Shown here in pieces: positions 40,131 to 52,979 of a stretch of DNA of 64,000 bases (position 1 is its first letter; every line of letters begins with the position of its first letter). The DNA lies in assembly GCA_029224185.1 (NCBI GenBank), contig JANZKI010000029.1, positions 1,612,001 to 1,676,000 on the forward strand, in the 5' to 3' direction. Made by a program: the position numbers and the translations under genes. The notes beneath the pieces are model-generated. The model did not search any database. It saw only the letters and a program-made list of their open reading frames with translations, and was not told the origin of the DNA. Source of the DNA: Karalla daura. Taxonomy: Eukaryota; Chordata; Actinopteri; Chaetodontiformes; Leiognathidae.

Positions 40131-41416
40131 CTTCTCAAATGCATTTTCTCAGTTTCGCGTTCGCAGTTCTACAAAAAGGCTCAACTTGGCTGTCGGAACC
40201 CACATGACAGGCATTTTGCTGTGCAGTTGTGGCCAACATGATGCATGTGGTAGAAAGAGCTTCTGAAATGCATTTTCCTACAGTTTCACGCTCGTAGTTC
40301 TGTGAAACGGCCGAAATCGGCGTAGTGAACACAATACAGGCAATTTGCTGTATAGCAGGGGCCAACTGCTGCATCTTGCAGCAAAAGCTTCTCAAATGCA
40401 TTTTCTCAGTTTCGCGTTCGCAGTTCTACAAAAAGGCTCAACTTGGCTGTCGGAACCCACATGACAGGCATTTTGCTGCGCAGTTGTGGCCAACATGATG
40501 CATGTGGTAGAAAGAGCTTCTGAAATGCATTTTCCTAAAAGTTTCACGCTCGTAGTTCTGTGAAACGGCCGAAATTGGCGTGGTGAACACAATACAGGCA
40601 ATTTGCTGTATAGCAGGGGCCAACTGCTGAATCTTGCAGCAAAAGCTTCTCAAATGCATTTTCTCAGTTTCGCGTTCGCAGTTCTACAAAAAGGCTCAAC
40701 TTGGCTGTCGGAACCCACATGACAGGCATTTTGCTGTGCAGTTGTGGCCAACATGATGCATGTGGTAGAAAGAGCTTCTGAAATGCATTTTCCTACAGTT
40801 TCACGCTCGTAGTTCTGTGAAACGGCCGAAATTGGCGTGGTGAACACAATACAGGCAATTTGCTGTATAGCAGGGGCCAACTGCTGCATCTTGCAGCAAA
40901 AGCTTCTCAAATGCATTTTCTCAGTTTCGCGTTCGCAGTTCTACAAAAAGGCTCAACTTGGCTGTCGGAACCCACATGACAGGCATTTTGCTGCGCAGTT
41001 GTGGCCAACATGATGCATGTGGTAGAAAGAGCTTCTGAAATGCATTTTCCTACAGTTTCACGCTCGTAGTTCTGTGAAACGGCCGAAATTGGCGTGGTGA
41101 ACACAATACAGGCAATTTGCTGTATAGCAGGGGCCAACTGCTGAATCTTGCAGCAAAAGCTTCTCAAATGCATTTTCTCAGTTTCGCGTTCGCAGTTCTA
41201 CAAAAAGGCTCAACTTGGCTGTCGGAACCCACATGACAGGCATTTTGTTGTGCAGTTGTGGCCAACATGATGCATGTGGTAGAAAGAGCTTCTGAAATGC
41301 ATTTTCCTACAGTTTCACGCTCGTAGTTCTGTGAAACGGCCGAAATTGGCGTGGTGAACACAATACAGGCAATTTGCTGTATAGCAGGGGCCAACTGCTG
41401 AATCTTGCAGCAAAAG
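40131..41416. repeat. Five-monomer module (M1-I-M2-I-I), 1286 bp
   Basis: This is the usual module but one base longer, because its second monomer carries the only insertion in the window (near 40538). The fifth monomer has GTTGTGCAG. Confidence 0.7.
40388..40645. repeat. 258-bp monomer with the only insertion in the window
   Basis: CCTAAAAGTTTC (near 40535) replaces CCTACAGTTTC. It reads as a one-base insertion together with C-to-A, or as a short A-tract slippage. Confidence 0.85.
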
Positions 41417-41673
41417 CTTCTCAAATGCATTTTCTCAGTTTCGCGTTCGCAGTTCTACAAAAAGGCTCAACTTGGCTGTCGGAACCCACATGACAGGCAT
41501 TTTGCTGTGCAGTTGTGGCCAACATGATGCATGTGGTAGAAAGAGCTTCTGAAATGCATTTTCCTACAGTTTCACGCTCGTAGTTCTGTGAAACGGCCGA
41601 AATTGGCGTGGTGAACACAATACAGGCAATTTGCTGTATAGCAGGGGCCAACTGCTGCATCTTGCAGCAAAAG

Positions 41674-42958
41674 CTTCTCAAATGCATTTTCTCAGTTTCG
41701 CGTTCGCAGTTCTACAAAAAGGCTCAACTTGGCTGTCGGAACCCACATGACAGGCATTTTGCTGCGCAGTTGTGGCCAACATGATGCATGTGGTAGAAAG
41801 AGCTTCTGAAATGCATTTTCCTACAGTTTCACGCTCGTAGTTCTGTGAAACGGCCGAAATCGGCGTAGTGAACACAATACAGGCAATTTGCTGTATAGCA
41901 GGGGCCAACTGCTGCATCTTGCAGCAAAAGCTTCTCAAATGCATTTTCTCAGTTTCGCGTTCGCAGTTCTACAAAAAGGCTCAACTTGGCTGTCGGAACC
42001 CACATGACAGGCATTTTGCTGCGCAGTTGTGGCCAACATGATGCATGTGGTAGAAAGAGCTTCTGAAATGCATTTTCCTACAGTTTCACGCTCGTAGTTC
42101 TGTGAAACGGCCGAAATTGGCGTGGTGAACACAATACAGGCAATTTGCTGTATAGCAGGGGCCAACTGCTGAATCTTGCAGCAAAAGCTTCTCAAATGCA
42201 TTTTCTCAGTTTCGCGTTCGCAGTTCTACAAAAAGGCTCAACTTGGCTGTCGGAACCCACATGACAGGCATTTTGCTGTGCAGTTGTGGCCAACATGATG
42301 CATGTGGTAGAAAGAGCTTCTGAAATGCATTTTCCTACAGTTTCACGCTCGTAGTTCTGTGAAACGGCCGAAATTGGCGTGGTGAACACAATACAGGCAA
42401 TTTGCTGTATAGCAGGGGCCAACTGCTGCATCTTGCAGCAAAAGCTTCTCAAATGCATTTTCTCAGTTTCGCGTTCGCAGTTCTACAAAAAGGCTCAACT
42501 TGGCTGTCGGAACCCACATGACAGGCATTTTGCTGCGCAGTTGTGGCCAACATGATGCATGTGGTAGAAAGAGCTTCTGAAATGCATTTTCCTACAGTTT
42601 CACGCTCGTAGTTCTGTGAAACGGCCGAAATTGGCGTGGTGAACACAATACAGGCAATTTGCTGTATAGCAGGGGCCAACTGCTGAATCTTGCAGCAAAA
42701 GCTTCTCAAATGCATTTTCTCAGTTTCGCGTTCGCAGTTCTACAAAAAGGCTCAACTTGGCTGTCGGAACCCACATGACAGGCATTTTGTTGTGCAGTTG
42801 TGGCCAACATGATGCATGTGGTAGAAAGAGCTTCTGAAATGCATTTTCCTACAGTTTCACGCTCGTAGTTCTGTGAAACGGCCGAAATTGGCGTGGTGAA
42901 CACAATACAGGCAATTTGCTGTATAGCAGGGGCCAACTGCTGAATCTTGCAGCAAAAG
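41674..42958. repeat. Five-monomer module (M1-I-M2-I-I)
   Basis: This is a single module. Its M1 monomer directly follows an M2 monomer (41417-41673), so two C-toggle monomers lie side by side here, which is rare in the window. Confidence 0.7.
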
Positions 42959-43729
42959 CTTCTCAAATGCATTTTCTCAGTTTCGCGTTCGCAGTTCTAC
43001 AAAAAGGCTCAACTTGGCTGTCGGAACCCACATGACAGGCATTTTGCTGTGCAGTTGTGGCCAACATGATGCATGTGGTAGAAAGAGCTTCTGAAATGCA
43101 TTTTCCTACAGTTTCACGCTCGTAGTTCTGTGAAACGGCCGAAATTGGCGTGGTGAACACAATACAGGCAATTTGCTGTATAGCAGGGGCCAACTGCTGC
43201 ATCTTGCAGCAAAAGCTTCTCAAATGCATTTTCTCAGTTTCGCGTTCGCAGTTCTACAAAAAGGCTCAACTTGGCTGTCGGAACCCACATGACAGGCATT
43301 TTGCTGCGCAGTTGTGGCCAACATGATGCATGTGGTAGAAAGAGCTTCTGAAATGCATTTTCCTACAGTTTCACGCTCGTAGTTCTGTGAAACGGCCGAA
43401 ATTGGCGTGGTGAACACAATACAGGCAATTTGCTGTATAGCAGGGGCCAACTGCTGAATCTTGCAGCAAAAGCTTCTCAAATGCATTTTCTCAGTTTCGC
43501 GTTCGCAGTTCTACAAAAAGGCTCAACTTGGCTGTCGGAACCCACATGACAGGCATTTTGCTGTGCAGTTGTGGCCAACATGATGCATGTGGTAGAAAGA
43601 GCTTCTGAAATGCATTTTCCTACAGTTTCACGCTCGTAGTTCTGTGAAACGGCCGAAATTGGCGTGGTGAACACAATACAGGCAATTTGCTGTATAGCAG
43701 GGGCCAACTGCTGAATCTTGCAGCAAAAG

Positions 43730-46299
43730 CTTCTCAAATGCATTTTCTCAGTTTCGCGTTCGCAGTTCTACAAAAAGGCTCAACTTGGCTGTCGGAACCC
43801 ACATGACAGGCATTTTGCTGTGCAGTTGTGGCCAACATGATGCATGTGGTAGAAAGAGCTTCTGAAATGCATTTTCCTACAGTTTCACGCTCGTAGTTCT
43901 GTGAAACGGCCGAAATCGGCGTAGTGAACACAATACAGGCAATTTGCTGTATAGCAGGGGCCAACTGCTGCATCTTGCAGCAAAAGCTTCTCAAATGCAT
44001 TTTCTCAGTTTCGCGTTCGCAGTTCTACAAAAAGGCTCAACTTGGCTGTCGGAACCCACATGACAGGCATTTTGCTGCGCAGTTGTGGCCAACATGATGC
44101 ATGTGGTAGAAAGAGCTTCTGAAATGCATTTTCCTACAGTTTCACGCTCGTAGTTCTGTGAAACGGCCGAAATTGGCGTGGTGAACACAATACAGGCAAT
44201 TTGCTGTATAGCAGGGGCCAACTGCTGAATCTTGCAGCAAAAGCTTCTCAAATGCTTTTTCTCAGTTTCGCGTTCGCAGTTCTACAAAAAGGCTCAACTT
44301 GGCTGTCGGAACCCACATGACAGGCATTTTGCTGTGCAGTTGTGGCCAACATGATGCATGTGGTAGAAAGAGCTTCTGAAATGCATTTTCCTACAGTTTC
44401 ACGCTCGTAGTTCTGTGAAACGGCCGAAATTGGCGTGGTGAACACAATACAGGCAATTTGCTGTATAGCAGGGGCCAACTGCTGCATCTTGCAGCAAAAG
44501 CTTCTCAAATGCATTTTCTCAGTTTCGCGTTCGCAGTTCTACAAAAAGGCTCAACTTGGCTGTCGGAACCCACATGACAGGCATTTTGCTGCGCAGTTGT
44601 GGCCAACATGATGCATGTGGTAGAAAGAGCTTCTGAAATGCATTTTCCTACAGTTTCACGCTCGTAGTTCTGTGAAACGGCCGAAATTGGCGTGGTGAAC
44701 ACAATACAGGCAATTTGCTGTATAGCAGGGGCCAACTGCTGAATCTTGCAGCAAAAGCTTCTCAAATGCATTTTCTCAGTTTCGCGTTCGCAGTTCTACA
44801 AAAAGGCTCAACTTGGCTGTCGGAACCCACATGACAGGCATTTTGCTGTGCAGTTGTGGCCAACATGATGCATGTGGTAGAAAGAGCTTCTGAAATGCAT
44901 TTTCCTACAGTTTCACGCTCGTAGTTCTGTGAAACGGCCGAAATTGGCGTGGTGAACACAATACAGGCAATTTGCTGTATAGCAGGGGCCAACTGCTGAA
45001 TCTTGCAGCAAAAGCTTCTCAAATGCATTTTCTCAGTTTCGCGTTCGCAGTTCTACAAAAAGGCTCAACTTGGCTGTCGGAACCCACATGACAGGCATTT
45101 TGCTGTGCAGTTGTGGCCAACATGATGCATGTGGTAGAAAGAGCTTCTGAAATGCATTTTCCTACAGTTTCACGCTCGTAGTTCTGTGAAACGGCCGAAA
45201 TCGGCGTAGTGAACACAATACAGGCAATTTGCTGTATAGCAGGGGCCAACTGCTGCATCTTGCAGCAAAAGCTTCTCAAATGCATTTTCTCAGTTTCGCG
45301 TTCGCAGTTCTACAAAAAGGCTCAACTTGGCTGTCGGAACCCACATGACAGGCATTTTGCTGCGCAGTTGTGGCCAACATGATGCATGTGGTAGAAAGAG
45401 CTTCTGAAATGCATTTTCCTACAGTTTCACGCTCGTAGTTCTGTGAAACGGCCGAAATTGGCGTGGTGAACACAATACAGGCAATTTGCTGTATAGCAGG
45501 GGCCAACTGCTGAATCTTGCAGCAAAAGCTTCTCAAATGCATTTTCTCAGTTTCGCGTTCGCAGTTCTACAAAAAGGCTCAACTTGGCTGTCGGAACCCA
45601 CATGACAGGCATTTTGCTGTGCAGTTGTGGCCAACATGATGCATGTGGTAGAAAGAGCTTCTGAAATGCATTTTCCTACAGTTTCACGCTCGTAGTTCTG
45701 TGAAACGGCCGAAATTGGCGTGGTGAACACAATACAGGCAATTTGCTGTATAGCAGGGGCCAACTGCTGCATCTTGCAGCAAAAGCTTCTCAAATGCATT
45801 TTCTCAGTTTCGCGTTCGCAGTTCTACAAAAAGGCTCAACTTGGCTGTCGGAACCCACATGACAGGCATTTTGCTGCGCAGTTGTGGTCAACATGATGCA
45901 TGTGGTAGAAAGAGCTTCTGAAATGCATTTTCCTACAGTTTCACGCTCGTAGTTCTGTGAAACGGCCGAAATTGGCGTGGTGAACACAATACAGGCAATT
46001 TGCTGTATAGCAGGGGCCAACTGCTGAATCTTGCAGCAAAAGCTTCTCAAATGCATTTTCTCAGTTTCGCGTTCGCAGTTCTACAAAAAGGCTCAACTTG
46101 GCTGTCGGAACCCACATGACAGGCATTTTGTTGTGCAGTTGTGGCCAACATGATGCATGTGGTAGAAAAAGCTTCTGAAATGCATTTTCCTACAGTTTCA
46201 CGCTCGTAGTTCTGTGAAACGGCCGAAATTGGCGTGGTGAACACAATACAGGCAATTTGCTGTATAGCAGGGGCCAACTGCTGAATCTTGCAGCAAAAG
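43730..46299. repeat. Two tandem five-monomer modules (M1-I-M2-I-I)
   Basis: These modules lie at 43730-45014 and 45015-46299. The third monomer of the first has the private A-to-T at 44256. The second ends in a GTTGTGCAG monomer that also carries GTAGAAAAAGC near 46164. Confidence 0.7.
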
Positions 46300-47070
46300 C
46301 TTCTCAAATGCATTTTCTCAGTTTCGCGTTCGCAGTTCTACAAAAAGGCTCAACTTGGCTGTCGGAACCCACATGACAGGCATTTTGCTGTGCAGTTGTG
46401 GCCAACATGATGCATGTGGTAGAAAGAGCTTCTGAAATGCATTTTCCTACAGTTTCACGCTCGTAGTTCTGTGAAACGGCCGAAATTGGCGTGGTGAACA
46501 CAATACAGGCAATTTGCTGTATAGCAGGGGCCAACTGCTGAATCTTGCAGCAAAAGCTTCTCAAATGCATTTTCTCAGTTTCGCGTTCGCAGTTCTACAA
46601 AAAGGCTCAACTTGGCTGTCGGAACCCACATGACAGGCATTTTGCTGTGCAGTTGTGGCCAACATGATGCATGTGGTAGAAAGAGCTTCTGAAATGCATT
46701 TTCCTACAGTTTCACGCTCGTAGTTCTGTGAAACGGCCGAAATTGGCGTGGTGAACACAATACAGGCAATTTGCTGTATAGCAGGGGCCAACTGCTGAAT
46801 CTTGCAGCAAAAGCTTCTCAAATGCATTTACTCAGTTTCGCGTTCGCAGTTCTACAAAAAGGCTCAACTTGGCTGTCGGAACCCACATGACAGGCATTTT
46901 GTTGTGCAGTTGTGGCCAACATGATGCATGTGGTAGAAAGAGCTTCTGAAATGCATTTTCCTACAGTTTCACGCTCGTAGTTCTGTGAAACGGCCGAAAT
47001 CGGCGTGGTGAACACAATACAGGCAATTTGCTGTATAGCAGGGGCCAACTGCTGAATCTTGCAGCAAAAG
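45015..47070. repeat. 8-monomer block ending in TTTACTCAG, copy 4
   Basis: It matches copy 3 at a distance of 30 monomers (7711 bp, the extra base coming from the insertion near 40538), and the match runs on into the following TCGGCGTGG, C-toggle monomer (47071-47327). Confidence 0.7.
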
Positions 47071-47584
47071 CTTCTCAAATGCATTTTCTCAGTTTCGCGT
47101 TCGCAGTTCTACAAAAAGGCTCAACTTGGCTGTCGGAACCCACATGACAGGCATTTTGCTGTGCAGTTGTGGCCAACATGATGCATGTGGTAGAAAGAGC
47201 TTCTGAAATGCATTTTCCTACAGTTTCACGCTCGTAGTTCTGTGAAACGGCCGAAATCGGCGTGGTGAACACAATACAGGCAATTTGCTGTATAGCAGGG
47301 GCCAACTGCTGCATCTTGCAGCAAAAGCTTCTCAAATGCATTTTCTCAGTTTCGCGTTCGCAGTTCTACAAAAAGGCTCAACTTGGCTGTCGGAACCCAC
47401 ATGACAGGCATTTTGCTGCGCAGTTGTGGCCAACATGATGCATGTGGTAGAAAGAGCTTCTGAAATGCATTTTCCTACAGTTTCACGCTCGTAGTTCTGT
47501 GAAACGGCCGAAATTGGCGTGGTGAACACAATACAGGCAATTTGCTGTATAGCAGGGGCCAACTGCTGAATCTTGCAGCAAAAG

Positions 47585-47840
47585 CTTCTCAAATGCATTT
47601 TCTCAGTTTCGCGTTCGCAGTTCTACAAAAAGGCTCAACTTGGCTGTCGGAACCACATGACAGGCATTTTGCTGTGCAGTTGTGGCCAACATGATGCATG
47701 TGGTAGAAAGAGCTTCTGAAATGCATTTTCCTACAGTTTCACGCTCGTAGTTCTGTGAAACGGCCGAAATCGGCGTGGTGAACACAATACAGGCAATTTG
47801 CTGTATAGCAGGGGCCAACTGCTGAATCTTGCAGCAAAAG
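47585..47840. repeat. 256-bp monomer with the same 1-bp deletion
   Basis: It has GGAACCACATG near 47651, as in the monomer at 17773, but different linked variants: TGTGCAG and TCGGCGTGG here, GCGCAG and TTGGCGTGG there. Confidence 0.85.
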
Positions 47841-49125
47841 CTTCTCAAATGCATTTTCTCAGTTTCGCGTTCGCAGTTCTACAAAAAGGCTCAACTTGGC
47901 TGTCGGAACCCACATGACAGGCATTTTGCTGTGCAGTTGTGGCTAACATGATGCATGTGGTAGAAAGAGCTTCTGAAATGCATTTTCCTACAGTTTCACG
48001 CTCGTAGTTCTGTGAAACGGCCGAAATCGGCGTGGTGAACACAATACAGGCAATTTGCTGTATAGCAGGGGCCAACTGCTGAATCTTGCAGCAAAAGCTT
48101 CTCAAATGCATTTTCTCAGTTTCGCGTTCGCAGTTCTACAAAAAGGCTCAACTTGGCTGTCGGAACCCACATGACAGGCATTTTGTTGTGCAGTTGTGGC
48201 CAACATGATGCATGTGGTAGAAAGAGCTTCTGAAATGCATTTTCCTACAGTTTCACGCTTGTAGTTCTGTGAAACGGCCGAAATTGGCGTGGTGAACACA
48301 ATACAGGCAATTTGCTGTATAGCAGGGGCCAACTGCTGAATCTTGCAGCAAAAGCTTCTCAAATGCATTTTCTCAGTTTCGCGTTCGCAGTTCTACAAAA
48401 AGGCTCAACTTGGCTGTCGGAACCCACATGACAGGCATTTTGCTGTGCAGTTGTGGCCAACATGATGCATGTGGTAGAAAGAGCTTCTGAAATGCATTTT
48501 CCTACAGTTTCACGCTCGTAGTTCTGTGAAACGGCCGAAATTGGCGTGGTGAACACAATACAGGCAATTTGCTGTATAGCAGGGGCCAACTGCTGAATCT
48601 TGCAGCAAAAGCTTCTCAAATGCATTTACTCAGTTTCGCGTTCGCAGTTCTACAAAAAGGCTCAACTTGGCTGTCGGAACCCACATGACAGGCATTTTGT
48701 TGTGCAGTTGTGGCCAACATGATGCATGTGGTAGAAAGAGCTTCTGAAATGCATTTTCCTACAGTTTCACGCTCGTAGTTCTGTGAAACGGCCGAAATCG
48801 GCGTGGTGAACACAATACAGGCAATTTGCTGTATAGCAGGGGCCAACTGCTGAATCTTGCAGCAAAAGCTTCTCAAATGCATTTTCTCAGTTTCGCGTTC
48901 GCAGTTCTACAAAAAGGCTCAACTTGGCTGTCGGAACCCACATGACAGGCATTTTGCTGTGCAGTTGTGGCCAACATGATGCATGTGGTAGAAAGAGCTT
49001 CTGAAATGCATTTTCCTACAGTTTCACGCTCGTAGTTCTGTGAAACGGCCGAAATTGGCGTGGTGAACACAATACAGGCAATTTGCTGTATAGCAGGGGC
49101 CAACTGCTGAATCTTGCAGCAAAAG

Positions 49126-49382
49126 CTTCTCAAATGCATTTTCTCAGTTTCGCGTTCGCAGTTCTACAAAAAGGCTCAACTTGGCTGTCGGAACCCCCAT
49201 GACAGGCACTTTGCTCTGCAGTTGTGGACAACATGATGCATGTGGTAGAAAGAGCTTCTGAAATGCATTTTCCTACAGTTTCACGCTCGTAGTTCTGTGA
49301 AACGGCCGAAATCGGCGTGGTGAACACAATACAGGCAATTTGCTGTATAGCAGGGGCCAACTGCTGCATCTTGCAGCAAAAG
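49126..49382. repeat. Diverged monomer at the domain junction
   Basis: Half A carries a cluster of changes: ACCCCCATG, GGCACTTTG, GCTCTGCAG and GTGGACAAC, near 49196-49230. Half B is ordinary with TCGGCGTGG and C toggle. The same monomer, without the GCTCTG change, recurs at 56063-56319. Confidence 0.8.
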
Positions 49383-50153
49383 CTTCTCAAATGCATTTTC
49401 TCAGTTTCGCGTTCGCAGTTCTACAAAAAGGCTCAACTTGGCTGTCGGAACCCACATGACAGGCATTTTGCTGCGCAGTTGTGGCCAACATGATGCATGT
49501 GGTAGAAAGAGCTTCTGAAATGCATTTTCCTACAGTTTCACGCTCGTAGTTCTGTGAAACGGCCGAAATTGGCGTGGTGAACACAATACAGGCAATTTGC
49601 TGTATAGCAGGGGCCAACTGCTGAATCTTGCAGCAAAAGCTTCTCAAATGCATTTTCTCAGTTTCGCGTTCGCAGTTCTACAAAAAGGCTCAACTTGGCT
49701 GTCGGAACCCACATGACAGGCATTTTGCTGTGCAGTTGTGGCCAACATGATGCATGTGGTAGAAAGAGCTTCTGAAATGCATTTTCCTACAGTTTCACGC
49801 TCGTAGTTCTGTGAAACGGCCGAAATCGGCGTGGTGAACACAATACAGGCAATTTGCTGTATAGCAGGGGCCAACTGCTGAATCTTGCAGCAAAAGCTTC
49901 TCAAATGCATTTTCTCAGTTTCGCGTTCGCAGTTCTACAAAAAGGCTCAACTTGGCTGTCGGAACCCACATGACAGGCATTTTGCTGTGCAGTTGTGGCT
50001 AACATGATGCATGTGGTAGAAAGAGCTTCTGAAATGCATTTTCCTACAGTTTCACGCTCGTAGTTCTGTGAAACGGCCGAAATCGGCGTAGCGAACACAA
50101 TACAGGCAATTTGCTGTATAGCAGGGGCCAACTGCTGAATCTTGCAGCAAAAG

Positions 50154-50409
50154 CTTCTCAAATGCATTTTCTCAGTTTCGCGTTCGCAGTTCTACAAAAA
50201 GGCTCAACTTGGCTGTCGGAACCCACATGACAGGCATTTTGCTGTGCAGTTGTGGCCAGCATGATGCATGTGGTAGAAGAGCTTCTGAAATGCATTTTCC
50301 TACAGTTTCACGCTTGTAGCTCTGTGAAACGGCCGAAATCGGCGTGGTGAACACAATACAGGCAATTTGCTGTATAGCAGGGGCCAACTGCTGAATCTTG
50401 CAGCAAAAG
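50154..50409. repeat. 256-bp marker monomer of HOR unit B (TAGAAGAGC)
   Basis: It lacks one A in GTAGAAAGAGC (near 50275) and also has GGCCAGCATG, CGCTTGTAG and GTAGCTCTG. The identical monomer recurs at 57091-57346, fixing unit B. Confidence 0.85.
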
Positions 50410-51694
50410 CTTCTCAAATGCATTTTCTCAGTTTCGCGTTCGCAGTTCTACAAAAAGGCTCAACTTGGCTGTCGGAACCCACATGACAGGCATTTTGCTG
50501 TGCAGTTGTGGCCAACATGATGCATGTGGTAGAAAGAGCTTCTGAAATGCATTTTCCTACAGTTTCACGCTCGTAGTTCTGTGAAACGGCCGAAATCGGC
50601 GTGGTGAACACAATACAGGCAATTTGCTGTATAGCAGGGGCCAACTGCTGAATCTTGCAGCAAAAGCTTCTCAAATGCATTTTCTCAGTTTTGCGTTCGC
50701 AGTTCTACAAAAAGGCTCAACTTGGCTGTCGGAACCCACATGACAGGCATTTTGCTGTGCAGTTGTGGCCAACATGATGCATGTGGTAGAAAGAGCTTCT
50801 GAAATGCATTTTCCTACAGTTTCACGCTCGTAGTTCTGTGAAACGGCCGAAATCGGCGTGGTGAACACAATACAGGCAATTTGCTGTATAGCAGGGGCCA
50901 ACTGCTGAATCTTGCAGCAAAAGCTTCTCAAATGCATTTTCTCAGTTTCGCGTTCGCAGTTCTACAAAAAGGCTCAACTTGGCTGTCGGAACCCACATGA
51001 CAGGCATTTTGCTGTGCAGTTGTGGCTAACATGATGCATGTGGTAGAAAGAGCTTCTGAAATGCATTTTCCTACAGTTTCACGCTCGTAGTTCTGTGAAA
51101 CGGCCGAAATCGGCGTAGTGAACACAATACAGGCAATTTGCTGTATAGCAGGGGCCAACTGCTGAATCTTGCAGCAAAAGCTTCTCAAATGCATTTTCTC
51201 AGTTTCGCGTTCGCAGTTCTACAAAAAGGCTCAACTTGGCTGTCGGAACCCACATGACAGGCATTTTGCTGTGCAGTTGTGGCCAACATGATGCATGTGG
51301 TAGAAAGAGCTTCTGAAATGCATTTTCCTACAGTTTCACGCTCGTAGTTCTGTGAAACGGCCGAAATTGGCGTGGTGAACACAATACAGGCAATTTGCTG
51401 TATAGCAGGGGCCAACTGCTGAATCTTGCAGCAAAAGCTTCTCAAATGCATTTTCTCAGTTTCGCGTTCGCAGTTCTACAAAAAGGCTCAACTTGGCTGT
51501 CGGAACCCACATGACAGGCATTTTGCTGTGCAGTTGTGGCTAACATGATGCATGTGGTAGAAAGAGCTTCTGAAATGCATTTTCCTACAGTTTCACGCTC
51601 GTAGTTCTGTGAAACGGCCGAAATCGGCGTAGTGAACACAATACAGGCAATTTGCTGTATAGCAGGGGCCAACTGCTGAATCTTGCAGCAAAAG

Positions 51695-51951
51695 CTTCTC
51701 AAATGCATTTTCTCAGTTTCGCGTTCGCAGTTCTACAAAAAGGCTCAACTTGGCTGTCGGAACCCACATGACAGGCATTTTGCTGTGCAGTTGTGGCCAA
51801 CATGATGCATGTGGTAGAAAGAGCTTCTGAAATGCATTTTCCTACAGTTTCACGCTCGTAGTTCTGTGAAACGCCCGAAATCGGCTTGGTGAACACCATA
51901 CAGGCAATTTGCTGTATAATAGGGGCCAACTGCTGAATCTTGCAGCAAAAG
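51695..51951. repeat. Diverged opening monomer of HOR units A and B
   Basis: Half B carries a cluster of changes within about 50 bp: CGCCCG (EagI site lost), CGGCTTGG, ACACCATACAGG and TATAATAGG. Equivalent monomers are at 55035, 58632 and 61972; the one at 55035 lacks the last change. Half A is ordinary, so the divergence is confined to one patch. Confidence 0.8.
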
Positions 51952-52979
51952 CTTCTCAAATGCATTTTCTCAGTTTTGCGTTCGCAGTTCTACAAAAAGG
52001 CTCAACTTGGCTGTCGGAACCCACATGACACGCATTTTGCTGTGCAGTTGTGGCCAACATGATGCATGTGGTAGAAAGAGCTTCTGAAATGCATTTTCCT
52101 ACAGTTTCACGCTCGTAGTTCTGTGAAACGGCCGAAATCGGCGTGGTGAACACAATACAGGCAATTTGCTGTATAGCAGGGGCCAACTGCTGAATCTTGC
52201 AGCAAAAGCTTCTCAAATGCATTTTCTCAGTTTTGCGTTCGCAGTTCTACAAAAAGGCTCAACTTGGCTGTCGGAACCCACATGACAGGCATTTTGCTGT
52301 GCAGTTGTGGCCAACATGATGCATGTGGTAGAAAGAGCTTCTGAAATGCATTTTCCTACAGTTTCACGCTCGTAGTTCTGTGAAACGGCCGAAATTGGCG
52401 TGGTGAACAAAATGCAGGCAATTTGCTGTATAGTAGGGGCCAACTGCTGAATCTTGCAGCAAAAGCTTCTCAAATGCATTTTCTCAGTTTCGCGTTCGCA
52501 GTTCTACAAAAAGGCTCAACTTGGCTGTCGGAACCCACATGACAGGCATTTTGCTGTGCAGTTGTGGCTAACATGATGCATGTGGTAGAAAGAGCTTCTG
52601 AAATGCATTTTCCTACAGTTTCACGCTCGTAGTTCTGTGAAACGGCCGAAATCGGCGTGGTGAACACAATACAGGCAATTTGCTGTATAGCAGGGGCCAA
52701 CTGCTGAATCTTGCAGCAAAAGCTTCTCAAATGCATTTTCTCAGTTTCGCGTTCGCAGTTCTACAAAAAGGCTCAACTTGGCTGTCGGAACCCACATGAC
52801 AGGCATTTTGCTGTGCAGTTGTGGCTAACATGATGCATGTGGTAGAAAGAGCTTCTGAAATGCATTTTCCTACAGTTTCACGCTCGTAGTTCTGTGAAAC
52901 GGCCGAAATCGGCGTAGTGAACACAATACAGGCAATTTGCTGTATAGCAGGGGCCAACTGCTGAATCTTGCAGCAAAAG

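Larger units (their letters stand above)
1..49125. repeat. HOR domain 1: mosaic higher-order structure
   Basis: About 191 monomers show varied higher-order patterns. Diagnostic states are C or A at the hairpin toggle (M or I type), TCGGCGTAG (M1) or TTGGCGTGG (M2), GTTGTGCAG, TTTACTCAG, CATTTTTCTG and CGCTTGTAG. The TTTACTCAG marker occurs in 11 monomers starting at 5180, 10320, 17002, 20856, 24197, 28566, 34477, 37304, 39103, 46814 and 48612, spaced 20, 26, 15, 13, 17, 23, 11, 7, 30 and 7 monomers apart. There is therefore no single period. None of these markers occurs after 49.1 kb, except GTTGTGCAG and the M1/M2 types. Confidence 0.75.
49126..51694. repeat. HOR unit B, partial (last 10 of 14 monomers)
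   Basis: Monomers 192-201 match the last ten monomers of the complete B unit at 55035-58631. They include the diverged opening monomer (ACCCCCATG, GGCACTTTG, GTGGACAAC), an AGCGAACAC monomer at position 4 and the 1-bp-deleted monomer with CGCTTGTAGCTC at position 5. The first four B monomers are absent; in their place lie domain 1 monomers, so the unit is cut at the domain junction. Confidence 0.75.
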
